64,000 bases of DNA from Microbispora siamensis. GTDB taxonomy: Bacteria > Actinomycetota > Actinomycetes > Streptosporangiales > Streptosporangiaceae. Where the stretch lies: NCBI RefSeq assembly GCF_016863095.1, contig NZ_BOOF01000047.1:1-64000 (forward strand), read 5' to 3'. The notes under the pieces were generated by a model, which was not told the DNA's origin, did not search any database, and saw only the letters and a list, made by a program, of their open reading frames with translations. The position numbers and the translations under genes were made by a program. How positions within the stretch are numbered: the stretch's first letter is position 1; every line of letters begins with the position of its first letter. Shown in pieces: positions 23,571-32,605 of this stretch.

Positions 23571-25328
23571 ATGGTGGCCCAAGGCATGACCCTGGCTGGG
23601 CGTTACCGGTTGGACGCCCGGCTCGGCGCCGGGGGCATGGGCGAGGTATGGCGCGGCGAGGACACCGTCCTCGCGCGCACCGTCGCCGTCAAGGTGCTTC
23701 TCCCCGGTCGTCTCGACGACCCCGGATTCGCCGTGCGCTTCCAGGGGGAGGCCCGGGCGATGGCGACCGTCAACCACCCCGGCGTCGTCGACGTCTACGA
23801 CTACGGAGTCACCGAGGTCCCCGGTGACGGCTCCACCGCATACCTGGTCATGCGGTTCGTCGACGGCGAGCCCCTCGACCGCCTGCTGACCCGCCTCGGC
23901 CGCATCGGCGCCGAGCCCGCGATGGAGCTCATCGCCCAGGCCGCCTCCGCCCTCCAGGCCGTGCACGAGCGGGGGATCGTGCACCGGGACGTCAAACCGG
24001 GCAACCTGCTGGTGCGTTCCGACGGCACGCTCGTGCTGACCGACTTCGGGATCGCCCGCGCCGACCAGGGCAGCCGCCTCACGGACGCCGGAATGGTGCT
24101 CGGCACCGCGGCCTACTGCGCGCCGGAGCAGGCCGAGGGCGCTCCGGTCACACCCGCCGTCGACATCTACGCGCTGGGCGTGGTGGCGTACGAGTGCCTG
24201 GCCGGGCAGCGTCCCTTCGACGGCGACTCGCCGGTGACGATCGCGCTCAAGCACATCCGCGAGGAGCCGCCACCGCTGCCGCCGGACGTGCCGCCCGCCG
24301 TCCGGGCCATCGTCGAACGCGCCATGTCGAAGGACCCGGCGCGCCGCTGGCCGTCCGCCGCCGCGATGAGCCAGGCCGCCCGGCAGTCGGTGCTGGCCCC
24401 TGGTGTCGGAATGCCCAGCACCGTGGTGCCGGACGCCTCGCCCGTGTACGGCCCGGAGGGCCTGGCGGGAGCAGGGTACGGCCCGCAGGGCCTGACCGGA
24501 GGGGGATACGGCCCGCAGGGCGTCACCGCGGCCCCGCCCGCCACGGGCATGGGGACCCCGCCTCCGCCCACGGGCCCGCTCACCCAGGCAGGCCCCTACC
24601 CGGGTGGGCCGGAGGCCGTCCCGGCCACCGGCGCCACCTACCGCGTCACCCGAGAGTCCTGGAACGACGCCCCGGCCGTGCCGCCGGCGACCGTCGCCTC
24701 CCCACAGCAGGGCTCCCGTACGGCGCGGCGCGCGGCCCAGCGGTCCAGGAGAGGCCGGGGGATGCCGGTCGCGGCCGGAGTGGCGGGGTTCGCCGTCGTC
24801 GGCGGCCTGGCCGTCCTCGGCATCAACATGGCCTCGGCCGGGTCCACGACCCCCGAGCCGCCCGCTTCGTCCCTGAACATCATCAATCCGTCGCCCAGTC
24901 CGTCGCCTGAGCGGCCCACCAAACGGCCCTCCACGAGGCCCTCCCAGGAGGTGCCGGTGTCGCGGCCGAGCCCGACCAGGAAGAAGCCGAGCCCCACGCC
25001 GAGTCCGACCCCCAGCCCGTCGCCGAGCCGCACCGCCTCGCCGACGCCCTCGCCGAGCTCGACCGAGGGCATGATCAAGGTGCCCCAGCTCAAGAACCTG
25101 CCTGAGAGCTCCGCGCTGGCGCGGCTCAACATGCTGGGGCTCACTCCGAAACCGCTGTACGAGGGCGAGGGAGACTGCAAGGGGTCGGTCGTCAGCCAGA
25201 AGCCGGCGGCGAACACGCTCGTGAAGGAGGGCACGACGGTCACGTTCACCGTGAAGAAGGAGTGCCCGACTCCCTCGCCAAGCCCGTCGCCCAGCCCGGC
25301 CGCGAGCCGCTCTCCCGCGGCGTCCTGA
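23571..25328 (+). CDS. Membrane Ser/Thr protein kinase with one PASTA domain
   Basis: A 585-aa PknB-type kinase. The kinase domain spans about 8-270: Gly loop LGAGGMGEV, Lys41 in VAVK, catalytic HRDVKPGN with Asp140, DFG. A Gly/Pro/Tyr-rich juxtamembrane region carries three 10-residue repeats (YGPEG/YGPQG). A membrane helix lies near 398-420, then a Ser/Pro-rich stalk of about 60 residues and a single PASTA domain (about 500-565, VPQLKNLPESSALARLNMLG) outside the cell. The PASTA part suggests sensing of wall fragments or lipid II. The start could also be Met6. Confidence 0.92.
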   Translation: MVAQGMTLAGRYRLDARLGAGGMGEVWRGEDTVLARTVAVKVLLPGRLDDPGFAVRFQGEARAMATVNHPGVVDVYDYGVTEVPGDGSTAYLVMRFVDGEPLDRLLTRLGRIGAEPAMELIAQAASALQAVHERGIVHRDVKPGNLLVRSDGTLVLTDFGIARADQGSRLTDAGMVLGTAAYCAPEQAEGAPVTPAVDIYALGVVAYECLAGQRPFDGDSPVTIALKHIREEPPPLPPDVPPAVRAIVERAMSKDPARRWPSAAAMSQAARQSVLAPGVGMPSTVVPDASPVYGPEGLAGAGYGPQGLTGGGYGPQGVTAAPPATGMGTPPPPTGPLTQAGPYPGGPEAVPATGATYRVTRESWNDAPAVPPATVASPQQGSRTARRAAQRSRRGRGMPVAAGVAGFAVVGGLAVLGINMASAGSTTPEPPASSLNIINPSPSPSPERPTKRPSTRPSQEVPVSRPSPTRKKPSPTPSPTPSPSPSRTASPTPSPSSTEGMIKVPQLKNLPESSALARLNMLGLTPKPLYEGEGDCKGSVVSQKPAANTLVKEGTTVTFTVKKECPTPSPSPSPSPAASRSPAAS

Positions 25329-25333
25329 CGCCT

Positions 25334-25380
25334 GCCGGCCAGGAGCCCCGCGCGACGGACGTACGCGGGGCTCCGCCGGC
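25334..25380. terminator. Bidirectional hairpin terminator
   Basis: GGAGCCCCGCG (25342-25352) pairs perfectly with CGCGGGGCTCC (25364-25374) around an 11-nt loop; outer GCCGGC arms (25334-25339, 25375-25380) extend it. It lies between two convergent genes. Confidence 0.75.
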
Positions 25381-25382
25381 GG

Positions 25383-27029
25383 TCACACTCCGGTCGTGTT
25401 GCGCGGGTAGGCGATCGCCGGGTCGGTGGCGATGTTCACCAGGTAGGGCACGCCGGAGTCGAAGGCGCGGCGCAGCGCCGGGCCGATCTCCGCCGGCGAC
25501 GTGACGAGCTCCCCGCCGCCGCCGAGCGCCGTGACGACCTGGTCGTAGCGGCACTGCGGCTGGAGCTCGGCCGCCACGTCGTAGCCGTACAGCATCTGCA
25601 TGGGGTGCTTCTCCAGGCCCCACATGCCGTTGTTGCCGCAGATCATGACGACCGGCAGGCGGTGGCGGACCAGCGTGTCGACGTCCATCAGCGAAAAGCC
25701 CGCCGCGCCGTCGCCGAGCAGCAGCACGACCTGCGACGACGGCCTCGCCAGACGTGCGGCGATGGAGTAGCCGAGCCCGGTGCCGAGACAGCCGTACGGG
25801 CCGGGGTCGAGCCAGTTGCCCGGCCGGCGCGGCTCGACGTACTTGCCGGCGTAGGAGACGAAGTCGCCGCCGTCGCCGATGACGACCGCGTCGTCGGCGA
25901 GCACCTTGTTCAGCTCGCCGTAGATGCGCATCGGGTGGATCGGGTCGGCGTCCGACTCCAGCAGGGCCGCGTCCCCGGCGGTCGCCGCCGCCGCGGCCTC
26001 GCTCAGCCTGCTCACCCACGGCTCGTACGCCTTGGGGTTCACCCCGGCGGTCCCGCAGGCCGCGGACAGTCCCCAGAAGACGACCGACAAGTCGCCGGCG
26101 GCCGAGCCGGACAGGCCGGTGTGCGTGGCGAGCTGGGAGGGCGCGTCGGCGATGTGGACGACCCTGGCGAGCGGTGCGCCCTCCTTGCCGCCGAACCAGC
26201 CGTACGCGAGGCGGAAGTCGAGCGGCGTGCCGACCACGATGACGAGGTCGGCCTGGCCGAAGGCGACGCTCCGGGCGCGGGTGACCAGCAGTTCGTGCCC
26301 GGCCGGCAGGATCCCCCGGCCCTGGCCGTTGGGGACGACGGGCAAGCGCCACTCCTCGGCGAAGTCCCGCGCGGCCTCCTCGGCGCGCTCCATCCACACG
26401 TCCGAGCCGAGCACCAGCACCGGGCGCTCGGCCTCGGCGAGCAGTCCCGCGATGCCGGCGAGCGCCTCGGGGTCGGGCTCAAGCGGCGACGGGGTCAGCG
26501 TCTCCGAGACGTACTCGGGCGACGGGGAGAACAGGTCGTCCATGTGGACGTCCAGGAACACCGGGCCGCGATGCGGGGCCAGGGCGGTCCGGAAGGCCAT
26601 CTCGACGTCCTGCCCGATGGAGTCCGCGCCCGATCCCGTGAAGGCGAGCTTGGTGATGGGCTCGAACAGCGGCGGATGGTCCATCTCCTGCAGGGCCCCG
26701 GAGCCCCAGCGTGAGCGCGGGGCGCGTCCGCCGAGTACGACGACCGGGGAGCCGTTGAAATGGGCGGTGGCGACCCCCGAGACGCCGTTGGTGACACCGG
26801 GGCCGGCCGTGAGCACGGCGAGGCCGGGCTTGCGGGTCAGCCGGGCCGTCGCCTCGGCCGCGAACACCGCGCTCTGCTCGTGGCGCACGTCCAGGATGCG
26901 CATGTTCTGGTGGACGGCCCCGTCGTACAAGGGGAAGACGTGCCCACCGGACAGCGTGAACATCGTGTCCACGCCGTAGGCCTGGGAGACGGCGACGGCG
27001 ATGTCGCCTGCGTGTTTGGGGGACTCCAT
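25383..27029 (-). CDS. Acetolactate-synthase-like ThDP-dependent enzyme
   Basis: A 548-aa thiamine-diphosphate enzyme with the three usual domains. The N-terminal Pyr domain has the activating Glu in VRHEQSAVFAAEA and TAGPGVTNGVSG; the C-terminal PP domain has GDGAAGFSLMDVDTLVRH...GNNG for Mg-ThDP binding. Relatives include catalytic ilvB/ilvG-like subunits and 2-hydroxyacyl-CoA lyases. No small regulatory subunit or ilvC is adjacent, so acetolactate synthesis is not established. A TAGGTT element 7 nt before the ATG suggests a leaderless mRNA. Confidence 0.85.
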   Translation of the reverse strand: MESPKHAGDIAVAVSQAYGVDTMFTLSGGHVFPLYDGAVHQNMRILDVRHEQSAVFAAEATARLTRKPGLAVLTAGPGVTNGVSGVATAHFNGSPVVVLGGRAPRSRWGSGALQEMDHPPLFEPITKLAFTGSGADSIGQDVEMAFRTALAPHRGPVFLDVHMDDLFSPSPEYVSETLTPSPLEPDPEALAGIAGLLAEAERPVLVLGSDVWMERAEEAARDFAEEWRLPVVPNGQGRGILPAGHELLVTRARSVAFGQADLVIVVGTPLDFRLAYGWFGGKEGAPLARVVHIADAPSQLATHTGLSGSAAGDLSVVFWGLSAACGTAGVNPKAYEPWVSRLSEAAAAATAGDAALLESDADPIHPMRIYGELNKVLADDAVVIGDGGDFVSYAGKYVEPRRPGNWLDPGPYGCLGTGLGYSIAARLARPSSQVVLLLGDGAAGFSLMDVDTLVRHRLPVVMICGNNGMWGLEKHPMQMLYGYDVAAELQPQCRYDQVVTALGGGGELVTSPAEIGPALRRAFDSGVPYLVNIATDPAIAYPRNTTGV

Positions 27030-27042
27030 AGAGTGAAACCTA
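27030..27042 (-). promoter_or_regulatory. Leaderless promoter -10 of ThDP enzyme gene
   Basis: TAGGTT (27042-27037, minus strand), 7 nt, then the ATG at 27029. Confidence 0.5.
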
Positions 27043-27187
27043 CCAGTCGGTCACTTACCGGAACAGATGGGCGGCCAATGCCCTCCAGCCACAGGAGAAC
27101 GTCGGTCACCCCCGCTGATGCCCGGTGTCGTCGCGGCTACTCCGCCCCCGCAGGCTGGGATTCCAGCCGATCGTCCTTCCCGAGCCC

Positions 27188-28186
27188 TCAGAGGGTCTGG
27201 GAGAGCGCCTTGACGGGCATCTTGAGGTCGGCGAGCAGCTCCAGGTCGCGCTCGGGGGCGCGGCCCAGCGTGGTCAGGTAGTTGCCGACGATGATCGCGT
27301 TGATACCGCCGAGCATGCCGTCCCTCGTGCCGAGGTCGCCCAGGGTCAGCTCGCGGCCCCCGGCGTACCGCAGGATCGTGCGCGGCAGGGCGAGGCGGAA
27401 CGTGCCGATCGTCTTCAGCGCCTCGGTGCCCGAGACGAGGGGCTGGTCCGCGAACGGCGTGCCAGGGCGGGGGTTGAGGAAGTTGAGCGGCACCTCGTCC
27501 GGCTCCAGCTCGCCGAGCTGGGCGGCGAACTCGGCCCGCTGCTCCAGCGTCTCTCCCATGCCGACGATGCCACCGCAGCACAGCTCCATGCCCGCCTCCC
27601 GGACCATGAGGCAGGTGTCCCAGCGCTCCTCCCAGGTGTGGGTGGTGACCACGCGGGGGAAGTGCGACCGGGCGGTCTCCAGGTTGTGGTTGTAGCGGTG
27701 GACCCCCATATCGGCCAGTTCGTCCACCTGCGCCTGGGTGAGCATGCCGAGCGAGCAGGCCACGTTGATGTCGACCGCGTCCCGGATCGCCTTGACACCC
27801 TCGCGGACCTGGTCCATCAGCCGCCGATCGGGTCCGCGTACGGCCGCGACGATGCAGAACTCCGTCGCCCCGGTCGCGGCCGTCTCGACGGCCGCCCGGA
27901 CGAGCGAGGGGATGTCGAGCCAGGCCGCGCGCACCGGGGAGGAGAACTGGCCGGACTGCGAGCAGAAGTGGCAGTCCTCCGGGCAGCCGCCGGTCTTGAG
28001 CGAGACGATGCCCTCCACCTCGACCTCGGGACCGCACCACTTCATCCGCACCTCGTGCGCCAGGGCGAGCAGGTCGGGCAGGCGCTCGTCCGGCAGCGTC
28101 AGGCACTCCAGCGCCTGAGCCGCGTCGAGGCCCCTGCCCTCGTCCAGAACCCGCACGCGGGCGATCTCCAGGATGTCGGTCTTCAC
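27188..28186 (-). CDS. bioB: Biotin synthase BioB
   Basis: A 332-aa radical-SAM enzyme inserting sulfur into dethiobiotin. The CxxxCxxC cluster is in GGCPEDCHFCSQS (about 67-79); further conserved Cys and Arg are in NVACSLGML, YNHNLETARSHFP and the C-terminal ILRYAGGRE, which bind the second cluster. It starts at the GTG at 28186 and is the last gene of bioF-dasR-like-bioD-bioB. The candidate auxiliary protein gene is at 23245. Confidence 0.97.
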   Translation of the reverse strand: MKTDILEIARVRVLDEGRGLDAAQALECLTLPDERLPDLLALAHEVRMKWCGPEVEVEGIVSLKTGGCPEDCHFCSQSGQFSSPVRAAWLDIPSLVRAAVETAATGATEFCIVAAVRGPDRRLMDQVREGVKAIRDAVDINVACSLGMLTQAQVDELADMGVHRYNHNLETARSHFPRVVTTHTWEERWDTCLMVREAGMELCCGGIVGMGETLEQRAEFAAQLGELEPDEVPLNFLNPRPGTPFADQPLVSGTEALKTIGTFRLALPRTILRYAGGRELTLGDLGTRDGMLGGINAIIVGNYLTTLGRAPERDLELLADLKMPVKALSQTL

Positions 28187-28220
28187 GCGGCACTCCCGTC
28201 GGTCCTCGGCGGCACTCCTG

Positions 28221-28943
28221 TCACAGGGGCAGCTTAAGGGTCGAGCGGAATCCGGCCGGGTCGAACATGCCGCCGAGCGCGGGACTCAGTCCGGCGCGGG
28301 CGGCGCGGGCGAACGCCTCCCGGCCGAGCGCGCCCGCGCCCTCCGGCAGCGCGCCCGACAGCGGCCGGGCGGCGAGCATCTCCAGGTCGGCGACGTTCGA
28401 CCGCTCGGCGAGCCCCGGATCGGCCGGCCAGGACCCGATCACCACGCCCGCCAGGTCGAGGCCCCGGCCCGCCATGGCCTCGAGCGTCAGCGCCGTGTGG
28501 TTGAGCGTGCCCAGCGCCGCGCGCGCCACCACGAGGACAGGGGCGTGCAGCCGCCGCGCCAGGTCCGCGAGCGTGCCGCCCTCCTCGTCGTAGCGGACCA
28601 GCAGGCCCCCGGCGCCCTCGACGAGCACCAGCCGGTGCGACTCGGCCAGCTCCTCGATCCGGGCCGCCGCCGACGCGAGCGACAGCGGCGGCAGGCCCGA
28701 GATCCGGGCCGCCGCGGCGGGGGAGAGCGGGTCGGGATAGCGCGCCATCTCGAAGGTCGTCGTCACCCCCGACAGGCGAATCACCTCGTCGAGGTCCCCG
28801 GGCTCCCCGGCCGCCACCCCGGTCTGCGCCGGCTTCACCACCGCGACCGTCGCGCCCCGCTCTCTGGCCAGCACGGCGAGCGCGGCCGTCACCACCGTCT
28901 TGCCGACCCCGGTGTCCGTCCCGGTCACAACGAGAATGCTCAC
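28221..28943 (-). CDS. bioD: Dethiobiotin synthetase BioD
   Basis: A 240-aa ATP-dependent enzyme forming the ureido ring of dethiobiotin from diaminopelargonate and CO2. P-loop TGTDTGVGKTVVTAAL is at the N-terminus; VEGAGGLLV and KPAQTG are also present. The GTG at 28943 is chosen by homology; in-frame ATGs at 28964 and 28985 fall inside a duplicated repeat and would add 7 or 14 residues. The bioA gene that makes its substrate is not in this window. Confidence 0.95.
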   Translation of the reverse strand: MSILVVTGTDTGVGKTVVTAALAVLARERGATVAVVKPAQTGVAAGEPGDLDEVIRLSGVTTTFEMARYPDPLSPAAAARISGLPPLSLASAAARIEELAESHRLVLVEGAGGLLVRYDEEGGTLADLARRLHAPVLVVARAALGTLNHTALTLEAMAGRGLDLAGVVIGSWPADPGLAERSNVADLEMLAARPLSGALPEGAGALGREAFARAARAGLSPALGGMFDPAGFRSTLKLPL

Positions 28944-29162
28944 TGTGTTTCCCGCTTCGCTCATCGGGGCGCTTACATCCGCCATCTTCCCTCGTCGCGC
29001 TCTGGTCGCTTCGCTCCCGCGCGCTCCTCAGTCCAGATTGGCGGCGCGCCCCTCGGCTCGCTCGGTGTTTCCCGCTTCGCTCTGTGTTTTCCGCTTCGCT
29101 GCGGGGCGCTTATATCCGCCATGTCGTGCCGGAGGCGCGCCCCTCGGCTCGCTCGGTGTTTC
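28944..29162. repeat. Two-part duplicated sequence between bioD and the GntR gene
   Basis: Unit A (28944-28984) recurs at 29082-29122 with few differences; both end in ATCCGCCAT and contain GGGGCGCTTA. Unit B, 29 bp identical at 29043-29071 and 29134-29162, contains GGCGCGCCCCTCGGCTCG. The second B copy includes the GntR stop codon at 29161. TTTCCGCTTCGCT-like motifs repeat further at 29066-29100. It resembles an intergenic repeat family; no coding potential is seen. Confidence 0.8.
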
Positions 29163-29889
29163 AGGGGCGGCGGAGGCGGGTGACGAACTTGTAGCGGTCG
29201 CCGCGGTAGAGCGACTGGGCGTACTCGACGGGGTTGCCGTCGGCGTCAAAGGCGTGCCGGGTCAGCAGCAGCATGGGCAGGCCGACGTCCACTCCCAGCA
29301 CCTGCGCGTCGTACGGCGTGGCGAGCACGGTCTCGATGACCTCCTCGGCGTCGGTCAGCCGCACGTTGTAGGCGTTGTGCAGGGTCTCGTACAACGAGGA
29401 GTGCACCTCCAGCTCGCGCCGCAGGCGGGGGAACCGGCGGGCGGACAGGTGCGTGGTGTCGATGGACATCGGCTCGCCGTTGGCCAGGCGCAGGCGGTGG
29501 ATCCGCAGGACCCGGCCGCCGGGGTTGATGGCCAGCCGCCGTCCGAGCGCCTCGTCGGCGGTGATGTAGCTGATGTCGAGGATCTTGGTGTCCGGCTCCA
29601 GGCCGACCGTGCGCAGGTCACCCGTGTAGGAGGTGAGCTGGAGGACCTGGGCGACCTTGGGCTGGGCGACGAACGTGCCCTTGCCCTGGATGCGCAGCAG
29701 CCTCCCCTCGACCACGAGCTCCGACAGCGCCTGCCGGACCGTCGTCCGGGAGGTCTCGAAGCGCACCGCCAGAGTGCGCTCGGGCGGGAGCGCGCTGCCC
29801 GCGGGCAGGCTCTTGGTGAGCTCCAGAAGGCTGCGCTTCACGTCGTAGTACTTCGGAACCCGGGGAGAGTCCTCGCTGTGCTCCGTCAC
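29161..29889 (-). CDS. dasR: GntR/HutC-family regulator, DasR-like
   Basis: A 242-aa regulator with N-terminal winged helix (PPERTLAVRFETSRTTVRQA, about 35-54) and UTRA effector domain. It closely matches remembered DasR sequence: VPKYY near residue 11, LVVEGRLLRIQGKGTFVA, LQLTSYTGD, THLSARRFPRLRR and YRGDRYKFV. DasR senses amino-sugar phosphates and controls GlcNAc use and development. Unexpectedly, its GTG overlaps the bioF stop (GTGA) and it sits upstream of bioD, inside the biotin operon. Orthology is likely, but no ACTGGTCTAGACCAGT-type site was found nearby. Confidence 0.8.
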   Translation of the reverse strand: MTEHSEDSPRVPKYYDVKRSLLELTKSLPAGSALPPERTLAVRFETSRTTVRQALSELVVEGRLLRIQGKGTFVAQPKVAQVLQLTSYTGDLRTVGLEPDTKILDISYITADEALGRRLAINPGGRVLRIHRLRLANGEPMSIDTTHLSARRFPRLRRELEVHSSLYETLHNAYNVRLTDAEEVIETVLATPYDAQVLGVDVGLPMLLLTRHAFDADGNPVEYAQSLYRGDRYKFVTRLRRP

Positions 29890-31073
29890 CTGTCCACCCT
29901 CAACTCGGCCACATCGCCCAACTCAGGCAACATCGTCAACTCGGCCACAGCGGTGAGCGCACCCCGGACCACCGCGAGATCATCGGACCTCAGATCGGCC
30001 CTCGCGGTCAACCGCAGACAGGACCGGCCCCGAGGTACCGATGGTGGGCGGAAGCATCCCACGCGGACCCCGAGTTCCGCACACAGGGTTCCCGCTGACA
30101 GGGCGAGCCTGGGCGAGCCGAGCACGACCGGCACCACGGCGGCCGCCGGCTCGGTCGTCTCCAGGCCGAGCTCGCGGGCCAGCGCGGCCAGCTCCCGGGC
30201 CCGCCGCCGGGCGCGTCCGGGCAGGTCAGCGGTGCTTTCCAGGATATCGAGGGCGGCCATGGCGGCACCGGCGCAGGCCGGTGCGAGGCCGGTGTCGAAG
30301 ATGAACGACCGTCCGGTGTCCACGAGCGTGCCGATCACCTCGGGGGCACCGAGGACGGCGCCGCCCTGGGAGCCCAGGGACTTCGACAACGTGACGGTTC
30401 TCACAATGTCGGCACACCCGGCGAGGCCCGCCGCGTGCACCGCGCCCCTGCCGTGGTCGCCCACCACGCCGAGCGCGTGGGCCTCGTCCACCACCAGCAG
30501 CGCGCCGTGCCGTACGGCCGCCTCGTGCAGGGCGCGCAGCGGCGCGAGGTCGCCGTCGACGGAGAAGACGGCGTCGGTGACGACGAGGGCGTGCTCCTCG
30601 GCACGCTCGGCCAGGGCCTTGTCCACCGCCTCCGCGTCCCCGTGCGGGGTGACCACGATCCGCGACCGCGACAGCCGGCAGGCGTCCACGATCGAGGCGT
30701 GGTTGCCGGCGTCCGAGACGACCAGGCCGCCCCGCCCGAGGGCGGCGACCGCGGCGAGGTTGGCGAGGTAGCCCGAGGAGAACACCAGGGCCCGGGCCGC
30801 CCCGGTGAACGCGGCGAGCCGGTCCTCCAGCTCTGCGTGGAGCCGGGTGGAGCCGGTGACCAGACGTGAGCCCGTCGAGCCCGCGCCCCACTCCCGGGTG
30901 GCCCGTACGGCCGCCTCGACGAGCCGCTCGTCCCGGGAGAGCCCTAGGTAGTCGTTGGAGGCCAGGTCGAGCAGGCCGTCGTGGTCGGGCGTACGCGGGC
31001 GCAGGGTGCGGCGCAGGCCCGCCGCCTCCCGCTCGGCGGCGGCCGCGCGCAGTCTGTCCAACGGCCCTGTCAT
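29886..31073 (-). CDS. bioF: 8-amino-7-oxononanoate synthase BioF
   Basis: A 395-aa PLP enzyme condensing pimeloyl thioester with alanine. It belongs to the alpha-oxoamine synthase family: LASNDYLGLSRDE, the GSTGSRLVTGST loop, DEAHALGVVGDHGRGA and the PLP lysine in VTLSKSLGSQGG. The ATG at 31073 (MTGPLDRLRA) is chosen over ATGs at 31082 and 31139 by family length. First gene of the biotin operon, divergent from pdtaS; the 68-bp gap shows no recognisable BirA or BioQ site. Confidence 0.95.
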   Translation of the reverse strand: MTGPLDRLRAAAAEREAAGLRRTLRPRTPDHDGLLDLASNDYLGLSRDERLVEAAVRATREWGAGSTGSRLVTGSTRLHAELEDRLAAFTGAARALVFSSGYLANLAAVAALGRGGLVVSDAGNHASIVDACRLSRSRIVVTPHGDAEAVDKALAERAEEHALVVTDAVFSVDGDLAPLRALHEAAVRHGALLVVDEAHALGVVGDHGRGAVHAAGLAGCADIVRTVTLSKSLGSQGGAVLGAPEVIGTLVDTGRSFIFDTGLAPACAGAAMAALDILESTADLPGRARRRARELAALARELGLETTEPAAAVVPVVLGSPRLALSAGTLCAELGVRVGCFRPPSVPRGRSCLRLTARADLRSDDLAVVRGALTAVAELTMLPELGDVAELRVDR

Positions 31074-31141
31074 GAGGTGCATCTTGCCAGGTGGCGATGG
31101 TCGATTCGCTTTCGACCCGGACGGCGGCGCATCATGCACTC

Positions 31142-32605
31142 GTGCCGACTCTCAGCGACCTGGTGTCGCGCCACACCGCACTCGATTCCGCCGGCGTCGA
31201 CTGGATCCACTCGCTGGTCTCGGACTGGCAACTGCTCGCCGACCTGTCGTTCGCCGACCTCATCCTGTGGGTTCCCGACCAGGGCGGCACGAGGTGGGTG
31301 GCGGTGGCCCAGATGCGGCCCACGACCGGTCCCACCGTCTACCACGACGACGTCGTGGGCATGTCCATCGCCATCGGGGAGCGGCCGCTGATCGACGTGG
31401 CCTGGGCCGAGCACCGGATCTGCCGGGAGGGCGACCCCGACTGGTCCAGCGGTGTGCCGGTGCGCGAGGAGACGATCCCGGTGCGGCGCGGCAAGGACGG
31501 CCCGATCATCGGGGTCATCCAACGCTCGACCAACCTGTCGTCGGCGCGCACTCCGTCCCGCCTGGAGCTGACCTACCTGCAGAGCGCGTCCGATCTGGCG
31601 CAGATGGTGGCCGAGGGCAGGTTCCCCTTTGCGGAGGAGGAGCCGATCCTGGTCAGGTCGCCCCGGGTGGGCGACGGCCTGCTCCGACTGGATAAGGCAG
31701 GCCGGGTCACCTACGCCTCGCCCAACGCGCTGTCGGCCTACCGCAGGCTCGGTTTGCACGCCGACCTCGTGGGGGCGGACCTGGGGAAGACGACCGCCGA
31801 CCTGTGCTACTCCGACGAGCCGATCAACGAGGACCTGATGCTCGTCGCCAGCGGGCGGGCCCCCCGGGAGACCGAGGTGGAGAACGGCGGCACGGTCGTG
31901 CAGCTACGGGCGATCCCGCTGATCGTCGGTGGCGGCCGCATCGGGGCGCTGGTGCTGATCCGCGACGTGACCGAGCTGCGGCGGCGCGAGCGGGAGCTGC
32001 TCACCAAGGACGCGACGATCCGCGAGATCCATCACCGGGTCAAGAACAACCTGCAGACCGTGGCTGCGCTGCTGCGGCTCCAGGCGCGCCGGCTGAACAA
32101 CCCGGAGGGCCAGGAGGCGCTGAACGAGGCCGTACGGCGGGTCGGCTCGATCGCGATCGTCCACGAGATCCTCGCGCAGATGCCGGAGGAGATGGTCGAG
32201 TTCGACGACATCGCCGACCGGGTCATCGCGATGACGGCCGAGGTGGCGCTCGCGCAGGTGGCGATCAAGCGGGTCGGCAGCTTCGGCGTGCTGCCCGCCG
32301 CGGTCGCGACCCCCATCGCCATGGTGCTCACCGAGTTGCTGCAGAACGCGGTCGAGCACGGGTTCGCCCACTCCTCCGGGAACGTCCAGGTCGTCGTCTC
32401 CAGGGACGCCGACCGGCTGGAGTTCACGGTGGCCGACGACGGCAAGGGCCTGCCCGAGGACTTCGACCTGGACGCGACCGGGAGCCTCGGGCTCCAGATC
32501 GTCCGTACGCTGGTCGTGGGCGAGCTGTCGGGCCGCCTGGGTGTGGCCGGGAGAGAGGGCGGGGGCACCGAGGTCAGTCTCAGCATTCCGGTGCAGTCGG
32601 CCTGA
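31142..32605 (+). CDS. pdtaS: Cytosolic sensor histidine kinase PdtaS
   Basis: A 487-aa kinase closely resembling M. tuberculosis PdtaS: N-terminal GAF-like domain (WQLLADLSFADL, then RPTTGPTVYHDD), PAS domain with RVTYASPNALSAYRRLGL, then HisKA_2 with REIHHRVKNNLQTVAALLR (His297-His298) and an HATPase domain (TELLQNAVEHGF, DDGKGLP). PdtaS signals to the antiterminator regulator PdtaR, which is not encoded here. The GTG at 31142 is chosen by homology; ATG 31097 is possible. It is followed by a convergent whiB1, as in mycobacteria. Confidence 0.94.
   Translation: MPTLSDLVSRHTALDSAGVDWIHSLVSDWQLLADLSFADLILWVPDQGGTRWVAVAQMRPTTGPTVYHDDVVGMSIAIGERPLIDVAWAEHRICREGDPDWSSGVPVREETIPVRRGKDGPIIGVIQRSTNLSSARTPSRLELTYLQSASDLAQMVAEGRFPFAEEEPILVRSPRVGDGLLRLDKAGRVTYASPNALSAYRRLGLHADLVGADLGKTTADLCYSDEPINEDLMLVASGRAPRETEVENGGTVVQLRAIPLIVGGGRIGALVLIRDVTELRRRERELLTKDATIREIHHRVKNNLQTVAALLRLQARRLNNPEGQEALNEAVRRVGSIAIVHEILAQMPEEMVEFDDIADRVIAMTAEVALAQVAIKRVGSFGVLPAAVATPIAMVLTELLQNAVEHGFAHSSGNVQVVVSRDADRLEFTVADDGKGLPEDFDLDATGSLGLQIVRTLVVGELSGRLGVAGREGGGTEVSLSIPVQSA

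Noticed and set aside
25383..27029. Acetolactate synthase (ilvB) symbol for the ThDP enzyme
   Set aside because: No regulatory subunit, ilvC or other branched-chain gene adjoins it, and the sequence alone does not separate it from 2-hydroxyacyl-CoA lyase-like or other ThDP enzymes.
29161..31141. A DasR or biotin-regulator operator near bioF
   Set aside because: No ACTGGTCTAGACCAGT-like, BioQ-like or BirA-like palindrome was found in the bioF-pdtaS gap.
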